Below the pieces are notes generated by a model that did no database searches, was not told where the DNA came from, and saw nothing but the letters and a program-made list of their open reading frames with translations. From Actinacidiphila epipremni (GTDB lineage Bacteria > Actinomycetota > Actinomycetes > Streptomycetales > Streptomycetaceae), in assembly GCF_012034175.1 (NCBI RefSeq), contig NZ_JAATEJ010000024.1:95692-159691 (forward strand): a stretch of DNA of 64,000 bases, given 5' to 3'. A program made the translations under genes and the position numbers. Of this stretch, positions 25,989-36,200 are shown in pieces (within the stretch, counting starts at the first letter, position 1; each line of letters opens with the position of its first letter).

Positions 25989-26735
25989 GTGGGATCGGAC
26001 AAGAGCACGGCGGGCACCGCGGTCGGCAGCGCGGCCGGCGCGCCCTTGACGGGCGCCCGGATCGGCCGCGTCGCGGCCCCGATCCGCGAGCAGGTCCTCG
26101 ATGTGATCCGGCAGGGCATCCTCGACTTCCAGTTGCGGCCCGGACAGCGGCTGATCGAGCGGGAACTGATCGAGCAGCTGGGCGTGTCGCGGCCGACCAT
26201 CCGCGAGGTGCTCTCCCGCCTGGTCGCCGAGGGGCTGGTCACCATCCAGCCCCAGCACGGCGCGACCGTCGCGGTGCTCTCCCCGGTCGAGGCCGAGGAC
26301 ATCTACGAGATGCGGGTCCCGCTGGAGGTGCTGGTCATGCAGCGCTTCGTGAAGCGGGCCACCGACGAGGAGATCGCCCAACTGCGCGGCGCCCTGGGCC
26401 GGATCGAGGAGATCACCGAGGCCGGCTCGGAGACCCAGAGCCGGCTGCGGGCCAAGGACGACTTCTACCAGATCGTCTTCGAGGGCGCCCGCAGCCCGGT
26501 CCTCGCCCAGACGCTGCAGACCATGCAGGGGCGCATCCGGCTGCTGCGCGCCACCTCGCTGGCCACCGCCGGGCGCCCGGAGGCGTCGCTGGAGGAGATC
26601 CGCCAACTGGTCGGCGCCATCGAGCGGCGTGACCTGGACGCGGTGGCCGCCGCGGCGACCGCCCATGTGCGCAACGCCGCCGCGAGCGCGCTGAGCCAAC
26701 TCGCCGAGAACGAGGCGGAGACCGCCCAGCGCTAG
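25989..26735 (+). CDS. GntR family (FadR subfamily) transcriptional regulator
   Basis: A 248-residue regulator. After a 35-residue low-complexity tail, the winged helix covers about residues 36-100 (IREQVLDVIRQGILDFQLRPG; then ERELIEQLGVSRPTIREVL as the recognition region). The FCD ligand domain follows to about residue 240. GTG 25989 follows GGGAGG with good spacing. Its DNA-contacting helix is almost the same as that of the regulator at 28629 and unlike the one at 8631, so these two paralogues probably recognise the same operator. It lies at the end of the transporter genes. Confidence 0.9.
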   Translation: MGSDKSTAGTAVGSAAGAPLTGARIGRVAAPIREQVLDVIRQGILDFQLRPGQRLIERELIEQLGVSRPTIREVLSRLVAEGLVTIQPQHGATVAVLSPVEAEDIYEMRVPLEVLVMQRFVKRATDEEIAQLRGALGRIEEITEAGSETQSRLRAKDDFYQIVFEGARSPVLAQTLQTMQGRIRLLRATSLATAGRPEASLEEIRQLVGAIERRDLDAVAAAATAHVRNAAASALSQLAENEAETAQR

Positions 26736-26804
26736 GTGTTTCTGTCCGGGGCGGACGCCTCCGCCGGCAGGCACCCGAAAGCCCCCAGGGGCGGCGGCTC
26801 GGGA

Positions 26805-26837
26805 AGCGGCGGCCCGGCATCGTGCCGGGCCGCCGCT
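26805..26837. terminator. Bidirectional hairpin terminator between convergent genes
   Basis: A perfect 15-base inverted repeat (26805-26819 with 26823-26837, starting AGCGGCGGCC) with a 3-base loop, TCG. It sits between the end of the plus-strand GntR gene and the end of the minus-strand DUF35 gene, so it can stop transcription from both sides. No U-tract follows, as is common in Streptomyces. Confidence 0.75.
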
Positions 26838-26859
26838 CCGCCCGCTCGGCGCCCCCCGC

Positions 26860-27324
26860 TCAGCCGTCGGCCGACGGCGCCCAGCGGACGAAGGTCACCT
26901 CGTCGTCGGCCGGCTCGAACACGGCGGTGACCGCGCGGCCGATCACCATCTCGGCCGGGTCGCCGCGCATCAGGCCGTACATCTTCAACCCGCAGGTGAG
27001 TTCCACCAGGCCCACCACATAGGGCAGTTCGTCGGCGAAGGCCGGGTCCAGGGCGCGGTGGTAGGTGGCGTAGCTCCACAGGGTGCCGGCCGGCTCCACC
27101 TCCTCCCACGCGAACTCGGCGTGCTGGCACTGCGGGCAGACCGCCTCCGGCGGCCACAGCCGGTAGCCGCAGGAGGTGCAGCGCGGGACGGTCAGCCGGC
27201 CCTCGCGGGTGGCCGCCCAGAAGGGCGCGGTCACCGGGTCGCAGAGGTCGGGCAGGGGCTTGGCCGGCCTGTCGGCCTGCTGGGACGACTTGGACGGCTG
27301 GGACGGCTGGGACGTCGCGCTCAT
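26860..27324 (-). CDS. Zn-ribbon OB-fold (DUF35/ChsH2-like) protein
   Basis: A 154-residue protein. A Ser/Gln/Lys-rich N-terminal tail is followed by a rubredoxin-like zinc ribbon (VPRCTSCGYRLWPPEAVCPQCQ, with four Cys) and an OB-fold domain containing the family motif GTLWSYATYHRA. Proteins of this kind pair with thiolase-like partners; in actinobacterial steroid breakdown ChsH2-DUF35 forms a complex with the aldolase Ltp2. It is coupled to the upstream thiolase-like gene by an ATGA overlap, which supports a physical complex. Confidence 0.9.
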   Translation of the reverse strand: MSATSQPSQPSKSSQQADRPAKPLPDLCDPVTAPFWAATREGRLTVPRCTSCGYRLWPPEAVCPQCQHAEFAWEEVEPAGTLWSYATYHRALDPAFADELPYVVGLVELTCGLKMYGLMRGDPAEMVIGRAVTAVFEPADDEVTFVRWAPSADG

Positions 27325-28472
27325 ACCGCACTCCGGGTGGACAGGATGGTGGCGGCGCCCTTCCAGAAGTCGTGCGTCTGGGCGTGCAGGGCGACTTCGG
27401 CCCCCGGGACCTGCCGGTCCCCGGCCTCGCCCCGCAGTTGGGCCACCGCCTCGTACAGGTGCATCCAGTTGTGCGTGTAGCTCTCGGAGAGCTGCCCGCC
27501 GTGGGTGTTGACCGGCAGCCGCCCGCCGGGGCGGGTGTGCCCCTCGGCCAGGAACGGGCCCGCCTCGCCGAGGCCGCAGAAGCCGTACCACTCCAGCATC
27601 TGCAGCACCCACACCGAGGTGCCGTCCTGCAGGTAGGCCAGGTCCATGTCGTCCGGTCCCAGGCCCGCGTTGCGGTACACCTGCCCGGCGATGGAGCCCA
27701 GCCACGGGCGCATCAGCTTGTCCTCGTTCTGCTCGTTGCGGATCGCCGAGCGCTGCGCCATGCCCAGCAGGTGCACCGGCTTGGCGTGCAGATCGGCCGC
27801 GCGCTGCGAGGAGGTCACGACGAAGGCGGCGCCGCCGTCGGAGATGACCGTCAGGTCGGCCCGCCGCAGCGGCTCCACGACGTAAGGCTGCGCCAGGTAG
27901 TCGCCGATGCCCATCGGGGAGCGGAAGACCGCGCGCGGGTTGAGCGCCGCCCACTCCCGCTGCGCGACGCTGACCCACCCCAACTGCTCCTCGGTCGTCC
28001 CGTACAGGTGCATGTGGCGCCGGGCGGCCATCGCGGCCGGGCCTGCCACGTGCAGGAACCCGGTCAGGGCCGCCCACTGCGCCGAGCCGCCGATCGGGCG
28101 GGAGAAGCCGATGCGCGCGCTGCGGGCGTTGGTCCCGTAGGTCAGCAGCACCGTGCTCGCCAGGCCCGAGCGGATCGCCATCGCGGCGAGGTGCAGCGAG
28201 AAGCCGGCCATGCCGTAGTCGAGGGTGGTGCTGTAGTCGGGGTTGATCCCGAGCAGCGGGCCCATACCCTCGTCGGTGCCGTGCGCGGTGAGCGGCGCCT
28301 TGCAGGTGATCAGGCCGTCCACGGCCGACTTGTCGATCCCGGCGTCCTCCAGCGCGGCCACCGCGGCCCGGACCGCGATGACTTCGGGTGACTCACCGGG
28401 AATCTCCCCTTGCTCCGTGGCGCCCGCGCCGATGATTGCGGCCCCGGGGGGCGGCCCGATTCCTGAACCCAC
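27321..28472 (-). CDS. Thiolase-like protein (SCP-x/Ltp2-like, lacking the nucleophilic Cys)
   Basis: A 383-residue thiolase-fold protein. The N-terminal domain has AAIIGAGATEQGEIPG and the second domain the conserved NTHGG (in LPVNTHGGQLSESY). The segment that normally carries the nucleophilic Cys reads YGMAGFSLHLAA and has no Cys, so ordinary thiolase chemistry is unlikely. The closest functional model is Ltp2, a retro-aldolase of this fold that works with a DUF35 partner, encoded here just downstream. The start is GTG 28472. The operator at 28500 lies 28 bases upstream. The substrate could be a beta-hydroxyacyl-CoA (inference). Confidence 0.85.
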   Translation of the reverse strand: MGSGIGPPPGAAIIGAGATEQGEIPGESPEVIAVRAAVAALEDAGIDKSAVDGLITCKAPLTAHGTDEGMGPLLGINPDYSTTLDYGMAGFSLHLAAMAIRSGLASTVLLTYGTNARSARIGFSRPIGGSAQWAALTGFLHVAGPAAMAARRHMHLYGTTEEQLGWVSVAQREWAALNPRAVFRSPMGIGDYLAQPYVVEPLRRADLTVISDGGAAFVVTSSQRAADLHAKPVHLLGMAQRSAIRNEQNEDKLMRPWLGSIAGQVYRNAGLGPDDMDLAYLQDGTSVWVLQMLEWYGFCGLGEAGPFLAEGHTRPGGRLPVNTHGGQLSESYTHNWMHLYEAVAQLRGEAGDRQVPGAEVALHAQTHDFWKGAATILSTRSAV

Positions 28473-28499
28473 ACCCGACTCCCTCTGTCAGTTCGTCCG

Positions 28500-28512
28500 A
28501 CTGTCAGACGAT
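28500..28512. promoter_or_regulatory. GntR-type operator ACTGTCAGACGAT between divergent genes
   Basis: ACTGTCAGACGAT matches the palindrome at 25827 at eleven of thirteen positions. It lies in the 156-base gap between the divergent thiolase-like (minus) and GntR (plus) genes and next to an AT-rich run, GATAATATC, a likely -10 region for one or both. A further CTGTCAG lies at 28485-28491. Control of both genes is inferred. Confidence 0.5.
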
Positions 28513-28628
28513 AATATCGGCAAGGGTCCCGCCGGCACCATGCCCGAGCGGGAATCCATGGGCGGTACGCCGCAGGTCACGGCCGGGCGGCGGCGCCGCG
28601 ACCGCCACACGCCACGGGGGTGCAACGG

Positions 28629-29360
28629 ATGACATCGGACGAACCGCACACGCCACCGGCGCCGGGCGCCGCGCCGGACGGCTGGCGGCCGACCGCCATC
28701 GGCCGCGTCTCCACACCGCTGCGCAACCAGGTGCTCGACATCCTGCGCCGCGAGATCCTCGACCTCCGGCTGCGTCCCGGGCAGCGGCTGATCGAACGCG
28801 AACTCATGGAGCGGCTCGGGGTGTCCAGGGCCACGGTCCGCGAGGTGGTGGTCCGGCTGGAGTCCGAGGGCCTGGTCACCTCCGTCCCGCAGCGCGGCGC
28901 CATCGTCACCGTCCTGACCGTGGGCGAGGCCGCCGACATCTACGAACTACGCGGCGTCCTGGAGATGCTCGCCGCCCGCCGCTTCACCGAGCGCGCCACC
29001 GGCGCGCAGGTGCGCCGGTTGCGGGAGGTCTACGACGACCTCGCCGCCGCCTCCGCGCCCACCGACGACACCCTCGGCCCGCTGCGCGCCAAGGACGCCT
29101 TCTACGCCGTGCTGCTGGAGGGTGCCGCCAGCCCCGTCCTCACCTGGACCCTCACCGGCCTGCAGAGCCGGGTCCGGCTGCTGCGGCAGACCTCCTTCTC
29201 CGTGCCCGGCCGCGTCCAGCAGAGCCTGGCCGAGATCCACACGCTGCTCTGCGCGATCGAGGCCCGCGACCCGGACGCCGCAGCCGAGGCCAGCGCGACC
29301 CACATCCGCAACGCCGCCCGTATCGGCCTCGCCCGCATGTCGCACACGCCACCGCCGTAG
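28629..29360 (+). CDS. GntR family (FadR subfamily) transcriptional regulator, paralogue of 25989
   Basis: A 243-residue regulator with a winged helix at about residues 27-95 (LRNQVLDILRREILDLRLRPG; ERELMERLGVSRATVREVV) and an FCD domain with helical metal-site segments. ATG 28629 was chosen over GTG 28620 because a GGGGG ribosome-binding site lies 8 bases before it. The recognition region is nearly the same as in the regulator at 25989, so they are recent paralogues probably sharing the TTGTCAGACAA operator. It is divergent from the thiolase-like gene. Confidence 0.9.
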   Translation: MTSDEPHTPPAPGAAPDGWRPTAIGRVSTPLRNQVLDILRREILDLRLRPGQRLIERELMERLGVSRATVREVVVRLESEGLVTSVPQRGAIVTVLTVGEAADIYELRGVLEMLAARRFTERATGAQVRRLREVYDDLAAASAPTDDTLGPLRAKDAFYAVLLEGAASPVLTWTLTGLQSRVRLLRQTSFSVPGRVQQSLAEIHTLLCAIEARDPDAAAEASATHIRNAARIGLARMSHTPPP

Positions 29361-29507
29361 CCGCACGGCGGTGGACCTGCCGTCGTGGAGCCCACGCGGA
29401 CCGCCCCGTTGAGGCGGCTCCTGGTCGAGGTGTGCGGCCTGAGCGTGTGGTGGGCCGTATGCTGCGTGGCTCGATGGGGCGGTTCGCGGGAGCGGGGGAG
29501 GGGTGCC

Positions 29508-30029
29508 GTGAAGGTGTGGGTTGCGGGTCACAGGTGGTGGGTGCTGGGGGCGGGGGCGTTGGTCGTCGCCGCCGCCGTCGTGGTGGGCGTGGTGCTGGCG
29601 GGCGGTGGGGGCTCGCACGGCCGTACGCTGCCGCCGGCCCGGGCGCGGGTGTATACGGACCAGCAGGCGTGCCTGCTCACCGGGGAGAAGGGGACGGCCG
29701 ACCCGGCGGCGGCCCCGGTGTGGGCGGGGATGCAGGACGCCTCCCAGCGCACCCGGGCGAAGGTGACGTACCTGGCGATGGCGGGGGAGCAGAGCGTGGG
29801 CGCCGCCGGGCCCTACCTGGCGACGCTCGCCGGCCGGAAATGCACGGTCGTGCTGACGGTGGGCACCGCGCCGGACGGCGCCGTCGCGGGAGTCGCGCCG
29901 GAGTATCCCGGGATCCGTTTCCTGGTGGTCGCGGCAGCCGGCGGCGGCCACGACGGCGCCAACGTCACGACGGTCGCCGGGACGCGTACCGCTGTCGGCG
30001 CCGCGGTGGAGGCAGCCCTCGGGCGGTGA
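29508..30029 (+). CDS. Membrane-anchored protein of unknown function with a type 1 periplasmic-binding-like domain
   Basis: A 173-residue protein. After VKVWVAGHRWW there is one hydrophobic segment (VLGAGALVVAAAVVVGVVLAG, about residues 12-32), so it is probably anchored with the rest outside. The outer part has one alternating alpha/beta unit, ending with FLVVAAAGGGHDGANVTTVA, reminiscent of BMP-type binding proteins, and Cys residues at about 55 and 106. GTG 29508 is preceded by GGGGGAGG. It is short for a complete binding protein. A role is not known; it lies alone between the GntR and Rhs genes. Confidence 0.65.
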   Translation: MKVWVAGHRWWVLGAGALVVAAAVVVGVVLAGGGGSHGRTLPPARARVYTDQQACLLTGEKGTADPAAAPVWAGMQDASQRTRAKVTYLAMAGEQSVGAAGPYLATLAGRKCTVVLTVGTAPDGAVAGVAPEYPGIRFLVVAAAGGGHDGANVTTVAGTRTAVGAAVEAALGR

Positions 30030-30234
30030 GCCCGAACGCCCCGCGGCCAGGCCAAACCTGACGCCGCGTAAAGATCGCCCGTGGATCTAACCGGACATCG
30101 GGGCGTATTTCCCCCTCTATTGTCATGTGCCGGCAAAGAGTGTCACCGGAAAGCTTCTCCGGTCTAGTCCACGGGTGAGCGCAACAGGCAGGATCTGCGC
30201 GTTTTCTGTGTCGATTCTGTCAGGAGCCTGTGTC

Positions 30235-33200
30235 GTGCGCGCATCCTCCGGTCGTCGCCCGAAGCGCCGTTCCGCCCTTCGCCGTGGGTGGGTGCGGGGC
30301 ACCGCGATGCTCGCCTTCGTCGCCCTGGCGTTCATGCTGACCACCAGCCAGGCCGCCGCCGACGGCGCGACGCTGCCGGCGCTGTCGATGCCGAGCCTGT
30401 CGTCGCTCGGCGCGTGGCTGAAACACCCACCGCACTGGAAGGACGTCCCGCAGCAGCAGAGCGGCACCGCGGCGGGCAGGAGCCACCGGGCGACCGCCGC
30501 CGCCACCCGGGCGCGCGGCGGCGCCGGCCGCAAGCCCGGCAGGTCGCCCAGCGAACTCGACCCCTACCAGCCCTACGCCAAGGTGTCGACGTCCGGCCGC
30601 AGCGCCGTCGTCGGCGGCTTCTCCGCGAAGACCAGCAAGCGCGACGCCGCCGCCTCCGACGCGACGACGACGGTCTACGACAACGCCGACGGCACGCACA
30701 CCCGCCGGGTCTCCCAGACGCCCGTCAACTTCCGCGACGGCAAGGGCACATGGCAGCCCATCGACACCAAGGTCCGGCGCGGCCCCGACGGCCGGCTGCA
30801 CGAGGCGGCCAACTCCCGCGGCGTCGACTTCGCCGGCGACAGCGCGGACGCCGACCTGGCCACCTTCCGCCTCGACACATCCCACAGCGTCAGCTACGGC
30901 CTTCAGGGCGCGGCGAAAGTCACCGGCACGGTGGCCGGCTCCGAGGTCACCTACGCCGGCACCCTGCCGCAGACCGACCTCGTCCTCGCGCCCTCCGCCA
31001 CCGGCGTCAAGGAGTCCGTCGTCCTGCACTCGGCGCAGGCCGGCAACTCCTGGACCTTCCCGCTCGCGCTGCACGGCCTGACCCCGGTCCAGCTCGCGGA
31101 CGGCTCGATCGACCTGCGCGACGCGGCGGGCAGGAGCACGGCCCAGATCCCGCGCGCCTACGCGTACGACTCCAAGGTCGACCCGCGGTCCGGCGATCCG
31201 ACGACCACCTACGCCGTCACCTACCACCTGGTGCACACCGCCGCCGGCACCGCGCTGAAGGTCACCCTCGACCCGGCGTGGCTGCACGACCCGGCCCGGG
31301 CCTTCCCGGTCACCGTCGACCCGTCGATCGTCGACGGCTGGACGACGACCTATGCCGAGTCCGGCAACAACGGCGACCACTCCTTCGAGCAGACGGTCAA
31401 GGTCGGCTCCTACGACTCCGGCACCCACTCGGCGAACTCGTTCGTCAACCACTGGTACAGCGGCTGGGACGGCTCCGGCGTCACGGTCACGGCGGCGTCG
31501 CTGCACCTGTTCGACACCTGGGCGTCCACCTGCACCGCCGAGCGCTTCGACGTCGCGCTGGTCACCTCGGCATGGACGCCGACCGGCGTGACGACCTACC
31601 CCGGCCCCTCGAAGGGCGCCTCGGTCGGCAACCTCACCCCGAGCGTCCCGCACGCCTGCGCCAACACCGCCGCCGACCGCTCCGTCGGCGACTGGGTCCA
31701 GGTCCCGCTCACCACCGCCTCGATCCAGGGCTGGGTGAACGGCACCACACCGGACTACGGCCTGGCGGTCTACGCGGCCACCACCGACAACCTGCACTGG
31801 AAGCAGTTCGGTTCGTTCGCGGACCCCGGGCTCGGCCCGTACATCGACGTCACGTACACCGGGACGACCCCGCCGCAAGTCTACCAGCAGTACCCGAACA
31901 ACAACGCGGTCGCCTCCACCACCACCCCGGAACTCACCGCCTGGTCCGGCGGCGCCAACTCGCAGGCGAACACCACCACCAAGTACGACTTCCAGGTCTA
32001 CGACAACACCGGCACGAAGGTCGCCGACTCCGGGCTGCTGGCCGCCGGCGACTGGACGGTCCCGGCCGGCAAGCTCAAGTGGGGCCAGACCTACGACTGG
32101 ACGGTCCAGTCCTACGACGCGGGCCTGTACTCCGGCGCGGTCTGGTACGCGCTGTCGATCGAGGTGCCGCAGCCGCTGATCACCTCAGGGCTGTCGCAGA
32201 ACAGCAGCGACCACGGCTTCGACGCGTCGATCGGCAACTACACCACCTCCGACACCGACGCGAGCATCTCCGTGGTCGGCCCCGGTCTTGACGTCGACCG
32301 GTCCTACAACTCACGCGACCCGCGCTGGACCGGCGCGTTCGGCACCGGCTGGTCGAGCGTCTTCGACGCCCGCACCACCGACCAGTACAACGCGGCGGGC
32401 ACGGTGACCTCCACCGTCGTCAGCTACCCGGACGGCTCCCAGGTCGGCTTCGGCAAGAACGGCGACGGTACGTACACCCCGCCGTCCGGCCGCTTCGCCA
32501 CCTTCAAGGCGGTCTCGGGCGGTGGCTACACGCTCACCGACAAGAGCGGCACCGTCTACGCCTTCACCCAGCTGCTGAGCACCGGCACGTACGGCATCAG
32601 CTCGGTCACCGACGCCGAGGGGCACGCGCTGAGCTTCGGCTGGTCCGGCGGCCACATCACGCTGATGACCTCGGTCACCGCCCAGCGCGCCCTGCACCTG
32701 ACCTGGCAGACCCCGGCGGGCGCGAGCGCCGCGCACATCAGCAGCGTCGTCACCGACCCCGTCGACCCCGCCGCGCCCACCAGCGCCCGCACCTGGACGT
32801 ACGGCTACACCGGCGACCAGCTCACCTCGGTGTGCTCCCCGATCTCCACCACCAAGTGCACCGGATACGGCTACACCGCCGGCTCGCAGTACCAGAACGC
32901 CTCCCTCGACCTCGGCCCGCACGCCATGTGGCCGATGTCCGAGGCGTCCGGCACGACCGGCAAGGACGCGGTCCTGGCCAACCAGGGCGCGGACAACCTC
33001 ACCTACAGCGGCGTCACTTTCGGGGCCGCCGGCCCCATGGCGGGCTCCTCCGCGACCGCGATCGGCTTCAACGGCACGAGCTCCTACGCCACGCTGCCGT
33101 TCGACATGGGCAACAACACCGACTCCGGCGCCCTCTCGCTGTGGTTCAAGACCTCCGCCGGCCCCGGCGTCCTCTACTCCTACGCCTCGCAGCCCGTCAC

Positions 33201-36200
33201 CGCGGGCGACTCGCCCGGCGCGTACACCCCGGCCGCGTACGTCGGTACGGACGGCAAGCTCAAGGCCGAGTTCTGGAACAGCGGCGGCATCGCGCCGATC
33301 AGCACCACCGCGTCGGTCGCCGACGGCAAGTGGCACCACATGGTGCTCTCGGCCGCGGGCAACTCCCAGACCCTCTTCCTCGACGGCGCCAAGGTCGGCT
33401 CGCTGTCGGGCACCATCGGCATCCAGCCCGGCCTCGCCTTCGGCAAGAACCAGCCGTACAACACCCTCGGCGCCGGCTTCCTGGGCGGCAAGTGGCCCGA
33501 CCAGCCGCACTCCAGCACCACCGACCCGACCGGCACGGCCACCTACTTCAACGGCCAGATCGCCGACGCCGCCTGGTACGACCGCCCGCTCGTCGCCGCC
33601 GACGCGACCGCCCTGCACAACTTCGGCACCCATGCCGCCGGCCTGCTCAGCACCATCACCCGGCCCTCCGGCAAGGCGTACCAGTCGATGACGTACGACC
33701 CCGCCACCACCGCGCTGACCCAGCTCACCGACGAGAACGGCGGCGTGTGGAAGCTCGGCGCCCCCACGGTCGCCGGCTCCAGCCAGACCTACCGGGCCGC
33801 CGTCCTCGGCGGGGCGCCCGCCACCTACTTCCGGCTCGGGGAGGCAGCGGGCGCCGCGACCGCCGTGGACGAGACCCGCGGCGGCAACGGCACGTACAAC
33901 GCCGTCACGCTCGGCGCCGCCGGCCCCTTCAGCGACCAGAAGGCCGCCACCTTCAACGGCACCAGCTCGTACGTCAAGGTCCCGGACGCGCAGACCGGCG
34001 ACACCTCCGCGTCCGCCGAGATGTGGTTCAAGACCACCCACCCGACCGCGATCCTGCTCAACGCGCAGGCCTCCGCGATCGGCACCACCCCGCCCTCGAC
34101 CACCCCGCAGCTGTGGATCGGCAGCGACGGCAAGCTCCACGGCGGCTTCTACACCACCGCCGGCTCCGTCCAGCTGGGCACCACCGGCACCGTCACCGAC
34201 GGCAAGTGGCACCACGTGCTGCTCAGCGCCGGCCCCACCAGCCAGACCCTCTACCTGGACGGCACGCAGGCCGCGACCAAGACCGGCACCGCCGCCCTCA
34301 CCACCGGGGCGCGCAACCTCGACTACCTCGGCGCCGGCACCACCGGCTCCGGATGGGCCGGCCTGACCACCGGCACCATCGCCTACTTCAACGGATCCCT
34401 CGCCGAAGCCGCCGTCTACCGCACCGCGCTCACCGCGCAGGACGCCGCCGCGCACTTCGAGGCCGCGAAGAACTCCACCGGCCTGCTGCCCGTGGAGACC
34501 GTCAAGGTCACCTCGCCCGCGCCCTACAGCGCCGTCACGACGTACAAGTACGACCTGCTGAACGACGAGCGGGAGTTGAGCGAGACCGACGGGCTCGGCT
34601 ACACCACCAGCTTCGGCTACGACACCGGCGGCTTCGAGCACACCGTCGTCGACCCGAACGGCGCGATGACGGTCACGGGCCACGACGTACGCGGCAACGT
34701 CGTCTCCTCGACCACCTGCCAGGACCAGGCGGCCCAGCGCTGCTCGACGGAGTACTACACCTACTACCCGGACGACACCACCGCCCAGCTGACCACCGCC
34801 GACCCGCGCAACGACGTGCTGCTCACCGAACGCGACGGACGGTCCGCCTCGGCGACCGACCCCACGTACCTGACCACGCACACCTACGACACGGGCGGCA
34901 ACGAGACCGGCGTCACCACCCCGCCCGTCGCCGGCTTCCCGCACGGCCGCACCGAGACCATGGCGTACAGCGACGGGACCAGCGCCTTCCCGGCAGTCGG
35001 CGGCGGCAACGTGCCCAAGGGCCTGCCGGTGACGACCACCACCCCCGGCGGAGCCGTCAGCACCATCGGCTACTTCCAGAACGGCGACGTCGCCTCCACC
35101 ACCGACCCACTCGGCCTCGTGACGTCCTACACCTACGACGGCCTCGGGCAGGTGCTGACCAAGAAGATCGTCTCCGACACCTACCCGGCCGGCCTGACCA
35201 CCGCCTACACCTACGACCCGGCCGGCCAGGTCACCGAGGAGAAGGACCCGCCGGTCACCGACCGGGTCACGGGCGCCGTCCACACCGCCGACTCCACCAC
35301 CGTCTACGACGCCGACGGCGACGTCACGTCCCAGACCGTCGCCGACCTCACCGGCGGCGACGCGCCCAGGACCGAGACGCAAGCCTACGACCAGTACGAC
35401 CAGGTCCGCACCGACAGCGACGCGAACGCCGCAGCCGGGCTGCCCAACGGCAACACCACGACATACGCCTACGACCACTCGGGCAACAAGCTGAGCGAGG
35501 TCACCTCGTCGGGCACCACGACCCAGTACACCTACGACGACGACGGCCACCTGCTCACGCAGGGCATCCTCTCCACCGGCGACCCCGTGAACCCCCAGCC
35601 GGCGACGCTGCTCATCGAGTCCTCGCGCGCCTACGACCCGGCCGGACGCCTCGCCTCGATCACCGACGCGATGGGCAACACCACCAAGTACACCTACACC
35701 GACAACGGCCTCACCGCGAAGATCACCAAGACCAGCGCCGACGGCGCCGGCACCAGCGTGCTCACCGCAAACACCTTCGACGCGGCGGGCAACGAACTCA
35801 GCGAGACCACCGACAACGGCGCGACGGTCACCAACTACACCGTCGACGCCGCCTCCCGCACCACGAGCACCACCGTCGACCCGACCGGCGTCAACCGCAC
35901 GACCTCCGTCTCGTACACCCCCGACGACCTCGTCGCGACCGAGACCGACAGCGACGCGAGCGGGAACCGCACCACCACGGCCAACACCTACGACGCGGCC
36001 GGCGACCAGCTTTCGGAGAGCGTCTACGGCGACTCCTCCGGCCACCCCGCGGGCTGGTGGAAGCTCGACCAGACCGGCGGCGGCACGGTCACCGACGCCT
36101 CGGGCAACGGCAACAGCGCCTCGGTCGGCTCCGGCGTGACGTGGTCGCCCGACGGCGCCGCCACCTTCACCCCGTCCGCGGGCACGAACGGCGTCATCGC

